Shown piece after piece: positions 34,992-43,878 of a DNA stretch of 64,000 nt. The DNA lies in assembly GCF_031326205.1 (NCBI RefSeq), contig NZ_CP133721.1, positions 2,046,001-2,110,000 of the forward strand, given 5' to 3'. The position numbers and the translations under genes were made by a program. The stretch comes from Flavobacterium sp. 20NA77.7. Its GTDB lineage: Bacteria > Bacteroidota > Bacteroidia > Flavobacteriales > Flavobacteriaceae. Each line of letters begins with the position of its first letter. The stretch's first letter is position 1. The notes under the pieces were generated by a model, which was given only the letters and a program-made list of their open reading frames with translations, had not been told where the DNA came from and searched no databases.

Positions 34992-36107
34992 ATGAGGTAT
35001 TATATTATTGCAGGAGAAGCTTCGGGCGATTTGCATGGTTCAAATTTGATGAAAGCCTTATTTAAAAAAGATGCAAATGCAACGATACGATTTTGGGGCG
35101 GTGATTTAATGCAACAAACGGGAGGAACATTAGTAAAACATTATAGAGATTTAGCTTTTATGGGCTTTGCTGAAGTTATTTTAAATTTAAAAACGATTTT
35201 AAATAACATAAAAATTTGTAAAGCCGATATTCTCAAATTTAATCCAGATGTTATTATTTATATCGATTATCCTGGATTTAATATGCGAATTGCAAAATGG
35301 GCAAAGCAAAAAGGATTTCAAAATCATTATTATATTTCGCCACAAATCTGGGCATGGAAAGAAAATAGAATTCACGCCATTAAAAAAGATGTGGACCAAA
35401 TGTATGTCATACTGCCTTTTGAAAAAGATTTTTACGAAAAAAAACACCATTATCCTGTTCACTTTGTAGGACATCCATTAATTGACGCCATTGCAAACAA
35501 GAACAAAATTAATTTTGACCATTTTATTGCCGAAAATCAACTAGAAAACAAACCTATTATTGCCTTGTTGCCAGGAAGTAGAAAACAGGAAATTGCTAAA
35601 ATGCTTTCTATCATGCTCTCGGTTGTGAATGATTTTCCTGAATACCAATTTGTAATTGCAGGTGCACCAAGTCAAGAATTTGAATTTTACAAACAATTTT
35701 TAACCACTAAAAATGTAAAATTTATTTCTAATAAAACATACGATTTATTACAAGTTGCACAAGCTGCTTTAGTTACATCTGGAACAGCGACTTTAGAAAC
35801 AGCTCTGTTTAAAATACCCCAAGTAGTGTGTTATAAAGGAAGTTGGATTTCGTACCAAATTGCAAAACGAATTATTACACTTAAATTCATTTCTCTTGTC
35901 AACTTAATCATGGATAAAGAAGTGGTTAAAGAACTTATTCAAGATGAATTGAACACGCAAAATCTAACAATAGAATTACATAAAATATTGAAAGGTACCA
36001 ATCGTAATCAGATACTAAAAGAATACGATGCCCTTGAGAAAAAATTAGGCGGACAAGGCGCAAGTGAAAAAACAGCACAACTTATTGTTAATTTTGTAAA
36101 AAAATAG
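34992..36107 (+). CDS. lpxB: Lipid-A-disaccharide synthase
   Basis: 371 residues, the usual length. It begins MRYYIIAGEASGDLHGSNLM, the LpxB hallmark, and has YYISPQIWAWKENRI and the nucleotide-sugar site ALLPGSRKQEI with a later GTATLETALF. LpxB joins UDP-diacylglucosamine and lipid X to form the lipid A disaccharide at the inner membrane. It starts 3 bp after the serine hydrolase gene. lpxH, which makes lipid X, is also in the window at 61943 but in another unit. Confidence 0.97.
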   Translation: MRYYIIAGEASGDLHGSNLMKALFKKDANATIRFWGGDLMQQTGGTLVKHYRDLAFMGFAEVILNLKTILNNIKICKADILKFNPDVIIYIDYPGFNMRIAKWAKQKGFQNHYYISPQIWAWKENRIHAIKKDVDQMYVILPFEKDFYEKKHHYPVHFVGHPLIDAIANKNKINFDHFIAENQLENKPIIALLPGSRKQEIAKMLSIMLSVVNDFPEYQFVIAGAPSQEFEFYKQFLTTKNVKFISNKTYDLLQVAQAALVTSGTATLETALFKIPQVVCYKGSWISYQIAKRIITLKFISLVNLIMDKEVVKELIQDELNTQNLTIELHKILKGTNRNQILKEYDALEKKLGGQGASEKTAQLIVNFVKK

Positions 36108-36133
36108 CTATATTAGGTTCAAATTTTTGAGCC

Positions 36134-36313
36134 GTGAAAACAACCTACTTTACAGAAGAAGGCTTCAACTTGGTTAGAAATTTAGTCTGTTACTCCCCTA
36201 AACTTTCTAAAAGGAAAACACAAAAAGCCTTACAACAGTTATTTAGTTTAATAACCTTAGTAACTTATACAAGTCATTATTATAGGCCGAAAAGAAATTT
36301 AATTATTACCTGA
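36134..36313 (+). other. Possible small ORF (59 codons, GTG start) in the lpxB-comEC gap
   Basis: An open frame runs from GTG at 36134 to TGA at 36311-36313. It starts (M)KTTYFTEEGFNLVRNL and is basic at the C-terminus. I recognise no family and no promoter or terminator. It fills most of a 250-bp gap, where the rest shows nothing. It could be a real small gene, a decayed gene fragment or chance. Confidence 0.25.
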
Positions 36314-36360
36314 AATTCTAACCTTAAACTTGAATTCTAATTGATTACAATTTCTTTTTG

Positions 36361-38373
36361 ATGCGATTTATAAAATTACCTATAATTCCCATACTCATCG
36401 TCTTTGTGTGTGGCATACTCGTTGAAACATATAGTTCCATGACTTCTTTTGTTGCGTTTGTGGGCGCAAGTAGTAGCATTATAATTTTATGTGTTAGTTA
36501 TATTTATCATATAAAAAAACATAAAAATTCCATTTTTTTTGGCATACCTATTTATTTAGTTTTCTTTTTTTTAGGTATCGTTTCTAAAAAAGAATCGAAT
36601 CAATTGGAACATGAATCACACTTTTCTAAGCAACTTACACCGTCTTCAAACCTTTTAAAAGGTTGTATAGTAGAACGTGTAAAACCATCTGCTTATTACA
36701 CTAAATATGTTGTAGAAATTGAACAAACAAATGGTTATGAGACTATTGGAAAATTACTTGTTTTTGCGCCTAAAAAGAACTCACATCACCTTACAATTGG
36801 AACAAAAATTACAATTAAAGGAAAACCTATCTTTATTGAACCCGTCTATAATCCTTATCAGTTTGATTATACGAACTACTTAAATAATCAAAATATTTAT
36901 CATTCGTTAGCGCTAAAAGAAAACGCTAAAATTGAACTTCAAAAAGCTAAAAATTGGAGATACTTTATATTTAAAATAAAAGAAACGTTATTAGAACAAT
37001 TAAAAACTTATAAGCTAAAAGAAGATGATTACAATTTAATAGCCGCTCTAGTCTTTGGAGAACGAACCACGCTGTCAGCTGAGGTAACAAAAAATTATAC
37101 CCAAACAGGGGTCATACATATTTTAGCTATCTCCGGTTTACACATTGCATTGTTTTACTCCATTATTCTAGGATTTTTAAACCCACTAAAGAAATACAAA
37201 AAAGGAAAACTTATTATTTTTTATTGCAGTTTACTTATACTATGGGGCTATGCCTTGCTTACAGGTTTATCTGCATCTATACTTCGTGCTGTAGTAGTAT
37301 TTAGTTTAATTGCTTACGGAAGATTAAAAAATAGATCCATTAATATGGGGAATATTTTAGCCACCTCAGCCTTTATCATTCTACTATATAACCCTAATTA
37401 TCTTTTTGATATTGGATTTCAACTAAGCTATGCCGCAGTGCTTTCTTTGGTATTCTTTCAACCTATTATTTCAAAATTATCCTATTCTAAATATATAATT
37501 CTATTAAAAACAAAGCAAATATTACTTGTGACCTTAGTAGCTCAATTGGGCGTTTTACCTTTGAGTTTATACTATTTTGGTCAATTTCCACTCCTTTTTT
37601 TGGTGACTAATTTAATTGTTATTCCGCTTTCAAGTGCACTTTTACTTATTGGATTGTGTTTAGTACCCATTAGTTTTTTACCCGATACAATTCGTATTTT
37701 TTTTGGCACCATTATATCTTTCCTAATTAAATTAATGAATGGTTTTACGGCTTGGATTTGCCAATTTGATGTGTTTATTATCAAAAATATTGCTTTTCAT
37801 GAAATACTTGTCATTGCAGCTTACCTGCTTATTTGTTCTGTATATATTTTTACAATAGAAACAACTAAAACAAAATTCAAATGGGTACTGATCTGTGTTT
37901 TTATTTTTCAAATGAGTTATATCTATCTATTTTATTATACTAATCCTGAAAACGAATTTGTAATTTTCAATACGTACAAAAACTCGTTAGTGGCTTTGAA
38001 AAATAACAAAGAAGTACAATTCTTAACGAACAATAAAAAATCAACCGAACAAACCGCTACAGATTACATACGAAAAAATTTCATTCAAAAAGCCTCTTTT
38101 ATACCTTTAGAAAATACGCTTTACTACAAATATAAAATTCTTTGTATAGATAGCTCGGGAGTATATAAAACCTCTATTGAACCTGAACTTGTTTTGCTCA
38201 CACAATCACCTAAAATAAATTTAGACCGTCTAATTGAACAACTTCATCCTAAAGAAATAATAGCGGATGGTTCAAATTATGCATCCTACGTAAAAAAATG
38301 GAAACAAACATGTATAAAACAAAAAATCCCTTTTCATGCAACTGCCGAAAAGGGATTGTATAGTATCAGATAA
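36361..38373 (+). CDS. ComEC/Rec2-family membrane protein
   Basis: 670 residues from the ATG at 36361; a TTG one codon earlier is in frame but unneeded. It has N-terminal helices, a DUF4131-like OB region (about 75-195), and the competence core with ALVFGERTTLS followed by ILAISGLHIALFYSI and further helices to about 510. ComEC forms the inner-membrane channel for single-stranded DNA uptake. The C-terminal 150 residues occupy the place of the metallo-beta-lactamase-like domain but show no HxHxDH metal motif, so any nuclease activity is missing. It converges on the thioredoxin gene with a gap of only 2 bp and no terminator. Natural competence is not proven by this gene alone. Confidence 0.9.
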   Translation: MRFIKLPIIPILIVFVCGILVETYSSMTSFVAFVGASSSIIILCVSYIYHIKKHKNSIFFGIPIYLVFFFLGIVSKKESNQLEHESHFSKQLTPSSNLLKGCIVERVKPSAYYTKYVVEIEQTNGYETIGKLLVFAPKKNSHHLTIGTKITIKGKPIFIEPVYNPYQFDYTNYLNNQNIYHSLALKENAKIELQKAKNWRYFIFKIKETLLEQLKTYKLKEDDYNLIAALVFGERTTLSAEVTKNYTQTGVIHILAISGLHIALFYSIILGFLNPLKKYKKGKLIIFYCSLLILWGYALLTGLSASILRAVVVFSLIAYGRLKNRSINMGNILATSAFIILLYNPNYLFDIGFQLSYAAVLSLVFFQPIISKLSYSKYIILLKTKQILLVTLVAQLGVLPLSLYYFGQFPLLFLVTNLIVIPLSSALLLIGLCLVPISFLPDTIRIFFGTIISFLIKLMNGFTAWICQFDVFIIKNIAFHEILVIAAYLLICSVYIFTIETTKTKFKWVLICVFIFQMSYIYLFYYTNPENEFVIFNTYKNSLVALKNNKEVQFLTNNKKSTEQTATDYIRKNFIQKASFIPLENTLYYKYKILCIDSSGVYKTSIEPELVLLTQSPKINLDRLIEQLHPKEIIADGSNYASYVKKWKQTCIKQKIPFHATAEKGLYSIR

Positions 38374-38375
38374 TT

Positions 38376-38843
38376 TTATTGCTTATTTTTCATAATTTGA
38401 TTAGCGCTTTCTAACCAAACTGTAGGTCCACCAGCTATATATCCTTGACTGCCAAAATTATTGAGATTTACTTTATTATCGGTTGTTTTCGTTGGCGTTA
38501 CAAAATAAAGTGTTGGAAATCCTCTTACTTGAAGCATTTGCATCAATTGTTGGTTTTGCGCTTTTAAATTTGCATCTTGAGGCGTATTTCTTGGAAAGTC
38601 TAATTCTACTAAAACAACATTTTCTGTTGCCCATTTAGCAAATTCCGCTGTCTTTAATACTTCTTTTTGTAAACGAATGCACCACCCGCACCAATCAGAA
38701 CCGGTAAAAAACAACAATAATGGTTTTTTCTCTTTGATGGCTATATCGGCTGCCTTACTTACATCTGTATGCCATGTCAATTCTTGTGCCTGACTGCACA
38801 CAGAAAACAGGATAAAAAACAATAAAAATAACGATTTTTTCAT
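38376..38843 (-). CDS. Periplasmic thioredoxin-like protein (CGWC)
   Basis: 155 residues with a signal peptide (1-19, ending CSQAQ). The active site is SDWCGWCIRLQKEV, and the cis-Pro loop is VRGFPTLYFV. This places it with the thioredoxin_7/DsbD-gamma-like periplasmic reductants common in Bacteroidota, where it may keep exported thiols reduced. It is the last gene of the peptide-uptake unit, 40 bp after the third POT gene, but the link to peptide uptake may be only transcriptional. Function beyond thiol exchange is unknown. Confidence 0.88.
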   Translation of the reverse strand: MKKSLFLLFFILFSVCSQAQELTWHTDVSKAADIAIKEKKPLLLFFTGSDWCGWCIRLQKEVLKTAEFAKWATENVVLVELDFPRNTPQDANLKAQNQQLMQMLQVRGFPTLYFVTPTKTTDNKVNLNNFGSQGYIAGGPTVWLESANQIMKNKQ

Positions 38844-38883
38844 TTTCTTATTTTTGTCAAAAATACAATTTTAAATATAAATT

Positions 38884-40395
38884 TTATTTTACTTCTTGCA
38901 TTAATTTTTTGATAAAAGGTGAAAGTGCTATTAAAACAACTCCTGCAATCAAAGCATAAAGTCCTAATTGATAATAGCCATCAGCATAGGTGTTTAATTT
39001 TTCTAAATTTGTCATGTTTTTAGAAGCACTTGCAATGTTTGCGCCTAATAAACCTGCGAAATATTGCCCATAAGCACTAGCTAAAAACCACATTCCCATA
39101 ATAACAGCTTGTGTTTTTTGTGGGGATAATTTAGTCATGGCACTCATGCCAATTGGAGATAAACATAATTCACCAAATGTAATTACAAACCATCCAAATG
39201 TAAATAAATCTAAGGAAGTCTTGCCATCAGGGCCTGCTAAAAACTTGGTATAATAAAACACCCAAAATCCACCTGCTAAAAACAAAAAAGCAAGTCCAAA
39301 TTTAAGTATGGTATTAGGTTCAAACTTTTTCTTTGCCATCCACAACCAAACCATACCCACTAATGCTGCAAATACAATTACAAAAAATGAATTTGCTGAA
39401 TTGTTTACACCATTTGGGTCTAAAGTGATTCCTAAAACAGTATTGTTTAAATTCTCAGCTGCAAAATCGCTTAATGAACCTCCACTTTGCTCAAAAAATG
39501 CCCAAAAGACTACTGAAAATAACATAAAAATAACTGCAGCAATTAATTTTTTATTTTCTGCTATTGAGAAACCCCGCATTTCATAAGCCAGATATAGTAA
39601 AGAAAATGGGCCAATTGTATACATAAAATAATCTGTATAAACGGTATTAGAAACCATTACTATGATTATTGGAATGATTAAAATAGAACCCAAATAAGTA
39701 GCCCATTCATAAATTCTTCTTTTACCTGATTCAATATGTTGTAAAGGAGACAACCCGATGGTTCCTAGACTTTTTTGAGTTTGTGTAAACGTTAATAGAC
39801 TTATTACCATAACCACAGCTGCTAATCCAAAAGCAATATTCCATTCTAAACCTTTTGGAATGATAGAAGCTAACATTTCTCTTTTTCCAACAGCAATACA
39901 AACATAACCTCCAATTAAAGCACCTAAATTAACTCCGGCATAAAATAACGAAAAACCAGCATCAGTTCTTGAATCTCCTTCTTTGTATAGTTTCCCTACC
40001 ATTGAAGAAATGTTGGGTTTAAAAAAACCTGTACCAACAATGGTAAAACTTACCCCAATAAAAAACATTGATTTAGGATCGATAGCTAAAATTAAACTTC
40101 CTAGTATCATTAATAATCCGCCCCAAAAAAGGGATTTCCTGAATCCAAATATTTTATCAGCAAACAGCCCTCCAATAAAAGTGAATGCATATACCCATGC
40201 TTGCGTGGCACCATATTGAAGATTTGCAGTTTCTTTGTCCATTAGTAAATGATGAACCATATAGAAATAAAGCATTCCTCGCATGCCATAAAAACAAAAA
40301 CGCTCCCACATTTCACTAAAGAATAAATACCACAACTGTTTTGGGTATTTCCCTTTAAAATTTTGAATTTGTTCTATTGATTGATTGTTTTCCAT
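38884..40395 (-). CDS. POT/PTR2-family proton-dependent oligopeptide transporter (third in tandem)
   Basis: 503 residues from the ATG at 40395, which overlaps the upstream stop by one base (TAATG), indicating translational coupling. A longer frame reaches 40491 but lies inside the upstream gene. It has twelve or more helices and the POT signature EMWERFCFYGMRG (a form of ExxERFxYY), plus FFKPNISSMVGKLY and LSPIGMSAMTKLSP. It should import di- and tripeptides with protons across the inner membrane. It is one of three tandem paralogues and has the standard length of the family. Confidence 0.93.
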   Translation of the reverse strand: MENNQSIEQIQNFKGKYPKQLWYLFFSEMWERFCFYGMRGMLYFYMVHHLLMDKETANLQYGATQAWVYAFTFIGGLFADKIFGFRKSLFWGGLLMILGSLILAIDPKSMFFIGVSFTIVGTGFFKPNISSMVGKLYKEGDSRTDAGFSLFYAGVNLGALIGGYVCIAVGKREMLASIIPKGLEWNIAFGLAAVVMVISLLTFTQTQKSLGTIGLSPLQHIESGKRRIYEWATYLGSILIIPIIIVMVSNTVYTDYFMYTIGPFSLLYLAYEMRGFSIAENKKLIAAVIFMLFSVVFWAFFEQSGGSLSDFAAENLNNTVLGITLDPNGVNNSANSFFVIVFAALVGMVWLWMAKKKFEPNTILKFGLAFLFLAGGFWVFYYTKFLAGPDGKTSLDLFTFGWFVITFGELCLSPIGMSAMTKLSPQKTQAVIMGMWFLASAYGQYFAGLLGANIASASKNMTNLEKLNTYADGYYQLGLYALIAGVVLIALSPFIKKLMQEVK

Positions 40396-42053
40396 TAGTT
40401 TATACCTCTTTCTTTCATTACGGCATTCAATTTTTTTAATAACGCAAACATTAATAGTGTTGCAAATAACAACAAGCCAAAATTCACCCAAAAGAAATCT
40501 GCTTTATTATCATAGGAATCCCACATAGAAGCCAAAACTCCCGATAATTTATTACCAATAGATGTGGCTAAAAACCAGCCTCCCATCATTAATGAAGTAA
40601 TATTTACTGGACTTAATTTTGAAACTACTGATAATCCCATTGGAGAAAGAAGTAATTCGCCTATAGTAATTACACCATAATTAGCAAACAACCACAATAC
40701 ACTTACTTTTTCTGAACCGTTATTCCCTGCTTTCACTGCCAAAACCATAACAAGTACAGACAAAGCAGAAATTAATAATCCAAAAGCAATTTTTGTAGGT
40801 GTAGAAGGTTCTTTCTTTCTACTTCTCAAAAACGTAAAAAAAGCTACTATTAATGGTGTTAAAACGATTACCCAAAACGGATTAATTGACTGGCTCAAAT
40901 TTGACGCCCAAACGGATATTTTAGCACCTTCTTTGGGTAATTTTTCAGCATTGACATTTCTAAAATACAATGGATAATCGACTTCTTTTAGCACCTCTCC
41001 ATTTTCTTTTTGAATTCTAAATGCATCATCATAAACGGCGACAGAATCCTTTTTATATTCTAATTCTTTTGTCAAATAAATTTTATCCGTAACTGTTTTT
41101 GAGATTCCAGTAACTTCTCTATCAGTATATTTATCTCCCCAATTATTTAATGCCGAACCATTTAATTTAAATACCGCCCAAAATAAAATTACAACCGCAA
41201 AAATTGCTAACAAAGCACCAATAGGTCGTTTTTCATCTTCTTTAGCACGGAAATACAAGCTCGAATAGAATAAGACCACGGGAATACATGCAAAAATAAA
41301 CGCATCTGTACTATCTGAACCAAAAATAAACGCATCTGGGTTTGCATCCGAAGCAATACCTTTGATTAGCCAACCAATTACTCCAAAAATAACGGATGGA
41401 ACCAAAATAAAAAGTACAATTTTTGAAAAAGGCATATCATGAGGCTGTACTCCTTTTTTATCTGTCTTATCGCCATAGTGTTTTGTTCCTAAAACAAAAA
41501 CTAGTACGCCTATAAACATACCTACTCCTGCTACCATAAAAGCAGCTGTCCAACCAAATAAATTTTCAAATACAGCCCCAAAAAAATTACATATAAATGC
41601 GCCTACATTAATACCCATATAAAAAATATTGTAGCCTTCATCTTTTTGGTTTTTATACTTCTCTTCCGAATAGAAATTTCCTAATAACGTAGAAATATTG
41701 GGTTTAAAAAACCCATTTCCTACAATAACTAATGTCATAGCAACATATAAAATAGATTTATCATGAATTCCCATCATTAAATACCCTACTCCCATCATTA
41801 AACCACCAATAACTATTGATTTTTTATAGCCCCAATAGCGATCGGCTATTAAACCCCCAACAAAAGGTGTTAAAAAAACCAAAGCAATAAACGTTCCATA
41901 TAAATCTGACGCTTCTTTTTCGGTCATTGCAAAACCTGTTTCTACATCTTTAAGGTATAAGGTAAAAATTCCAATCATTAAATAATACCCGAAACGTTCC
42001 CACATTTCAGACAAAAACAAAAAAGGCAATGCTTTAGGATGATTTTTCCACAT
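40395..42053 (-). CDS. POT/PTR2-family oligopeptide transporter (second in tandem)
   Basis: 552 residues. The signature is EMWERFGYYLMIG, and FFKPNISTLLGNFY and LSPMGLSVVSKLSP are conserved as in the neighbours. A hydrophilic insert of about 70 residues near 315-385 (YKKDSVAVYDDAFRIQKE region) lies between helices and is absent in the third copy. Such an insert would be periplasmic, by the usual topology, and may help capture peptides. It is separated from the first POT gene by an intrinsic terminator, so its expression may be lower unless read-through or a local promoter exists. It is coupled to the third POT gene by a TAATG overlap. Confidence 0.92.
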   Translation of the reverse strand: MWKNHPKALPFLFLSEMWERFGYYLMIGIFTLYLKDVETGFAMTEKEASDLYGTFIALVFLTPFVGGLIADRYWGYKKSIVIGGLMMGVGYLMMGIHDKSILYVAMTLVIVGNGFFKPNISTLLGNFYSEEKYKNQKDEGYNIFYMGINVGAFICNFFGAVFENLFGWTAAFMVAGVGMFIGVLVFVLGTKHYGDKTDKKGVQPHDMPFSKIVLFILVPSVIFGVIGWLIKGIASDANPDAFIFGSDSTDAFIFACIPVVLFYSSLYFRAKEDEKRPIGALLAIFAVVILFWAVFKLNGSALNNWGDKYTDREVTGISKTVTDKIYLTKELEYKKDSVAVYDDAFRIQKENGEVLKEVDYPLYFRNVNAEKLPKEGAKISVWASNLSQSINPFWVIVLTPLIVAFFTFLRSRKKEPSTPTKIAFGLLISALSVLVMVLAVKAGNNGSEKVSVLWLFANYGVITIGELLLSPMGLSVVSKLSPVNITSLMMGGWFLATSIGNKLSGVLASMWDSYDNKADFFWVNFGLLLFATLLMFALLKKLNAVMKERGIN

Positions 42054-42072
42054 AGTTGTTTACTTTAAAATT

Positions 42073-42103
42073 AAAAAAGCCAGAAACTAAATGTTTCTGG
42101 CTT
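42073..42103 (-). terminator. Intrinsic terminator between the first and second POT genes
   Basis: AAGCCAGAAAC and GTTTCTGGCTT arms with a 5-nt loop on the minus strand are followed by six T. It splits the peptidase-POT unit, letting the first two genes be expressed more than the later ones. Confidence 0.83.
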
Positions 42104-42133
42104 GAAAGATATAAAAAATAATTTTATTTTGAG

Positions 42134-43849
42134 TTAGCTTAACCCATTCATCATTTTCTTTAAACGCGGAGATAATAACGCTAAAATAATGGCTGCAATA
42201 CCACAAAGCACTACAAACACCATAAAGAATTCATATAAATTATGAATTTCAAAGCCTGCAAATGAAGTGTTTGCAATAGGTAATTGCTCTTTTTCAAATA
42301 ATGCAAGTTGTTCGGTAGTTAGTGTAACTTTTTTATCTAAAACATCTTGAAGATTAAATCCTAATTTTTCTGCTTTTTGAAATTTATCACCTGTTGCAGG
42401 AATAATTGCCCCTAAGGAACCCGCCAAAGCATAGCCTGCCGCATTTGAGATGAAGAATACCCCATATAATAATGAAGCAAAACGTTTAGGCGCTAATTTA
42501 CCCACCAATGATAAGCCTATAGGTGATAAACAAAGCTCACCCATCGTTTGGATTAAGTATAACAGCATTAACCATTTAATGGCTAATAACCCTGAGTTGC
42601 CTAAATCTTTCACATTATGTGCAATGATGAAATAACTCAACGCAATTAAAGCTAAACCTATAGCTTGTTTTAAAGGCGAAACAGGTTCTTTTCCTTTTGC
42701 TCTAAGTTTATCCCATAACAAACTAAAAGGTAAAGCTAAGGCTACAACAAACAAACCATTGAAAATTTGAACCATTGATGGTGGCATATTCCAACCAAAA
42801 ATATGACGATCCGTTTGGTTATCAGCAATGAAAGTTAACGAAGACCCGGCTTGCTCAAAAGCTGCCCAGAAAAATATAATAAAAAAAGAAACAATGTAGA
42901 TTACCCAAATACGTTGTCTTTCCACTTTATTTTCGGCTGAACTCATAATTAAATAAGCTAATGAAATACCGGCAGCATAGATAAACGGATAAATAATTCC
43001 TTTAATAAGTTTACCCATTTCTACAGCAGTAAAGCCAAATTCGCCTACTAAAACATATCTAAAAACAAAAAATAATGCTGCAAATATAACTACAGCAATC
43101 CCTATAGCTTTAGATGTAAACTTAGCTGTTTGTGTTTCACCTTCTTCAAAATCGTCGCCATCATTATTTTTTGGCAAACCACCAATCGGTCTTCCTTCTG
43201 GAGTTACAACATATTTATTTTTTAAAAACAAAAATAATACTGTACCTATTATCATTGCTATTGAAGCCGCTAAAAAGCCCCATTTAAAAGCATAAATATC
43301 TCTTACACCTGCTGCATCTTTTACATCACCTACGTAAGGACAAATAAATTGGCCTAAAAAAGCACCAATATTAATTCCCATATAAAAAATGGTAAAAGCA
43401 GAATCCAATTTACTTTTTTCTTGTTTTGGGTATAAACTACCCACCATTGATGAAATATTTGGTTTAAAGAAACCATTACCAAAGATGATGATGAATAAAG
43501 CAATCCACATAAATAATTTAGCACTACTAATACTAGAATCAAAAATAGATGCACTTATGAAAAGTAAAAACTGACCAATAGCCATCAAAGTACCACCAAA
43601 AAGTATACTATATCTATTACCAATATATTTATCTGAAATAAAACCTCCTAAAAGTGGCGTCAAATAACACAAGGCTAAAAAACCTCCATAAATAATGGCT
43701 GCATCGGCTTCTTTGATTAACAATGAATTTACCATAAATAAGGTTAAGATTGCTCGCATTCCATAGAAATTGAATCGCTCCCACATTTCGGTTCCAAATA
43801 ACACCCATAATCCTTTTGGATGTCTTTGTTTAACAGTTGTTTCGCTCAT
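42134..43849 (-). CDS. POT/PTR2-family oligopeptide transporter (first in tandem)
   Basis: 571 residues, with signature EMWERFNFYGMRA, then FFKPNISSMVGSLYP and LSPIGLSLVGKLAP. Its C-terminal part has an extra segment (about 480-540, AEKLGFNLQDVLDKKVTLT region) before the last helix. It follows the DPP-IV-like peptidase by 29 bp in the same direction, which strongly suggests a joint role: the peptidase makes dipeptides in the periplasm and this carrier takes them in. It ends before an intrinsic terminator. Confidence 0.93.
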   Translation of the reverse strand: MSETTVKQRHPKGLWVLFGTEMWERFNFYGMRAILTLFMVNSLLIKEADAAIIYGGFLALCYLTPLLGGFISDKYIGNRYSILFGGTLMAIGQFLLFISASIFDSSISSAKLFMWIALFIIIFGNGFFKPNISSMVGSLYPKQEKSKLDSAFTIFYMGINIGAFLGQFICPYVGDVKDAAGVRDIYAFKWGFLAASIAMIIGTVLFLFLKNKYVVTPEGRPIGGLPKNNDGDDFEEGETQTAKFTSKAIGIAVVIFAALFFVFRYVLVGEFGFTAVEMGKLIKGIIYPFIYAAGISLAYLIMSSAENKVERQRIWVIYIVSFFIIFFWAAFEQAGSSLTFIADNQTDRHIFGWNMPPSMVQIFNGLFVVALALPFSLLWDKLRAKGKEPVSPLKQAIGLALIALSYFIIAHNVKDLGNSGLLAIKWLMLLYLIQTMGELCLSPIGLSLVGKLAPKRFASLLYGVFFISNAAGYALAGSLGAIIPATGDKFQKAEKLGFNLQDVLDKKVTLTTEQLALFEKEQLPIANTSFAGFEIHNLYEFFMVFVVLCGIAAIILALLSPRLKKMMNGLS

Positions 43850-43878
43850 TTTAATTATTTTTATTGGTTAGTTAGTTT

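Noticed and set aside
40396..40491. Longer N-terminus of the third POT gene
   Set aside because: It would overlap the upstream POT gene by about 100 bp. The TAATG junction gives a natural coupled start and family-like N-terminus.
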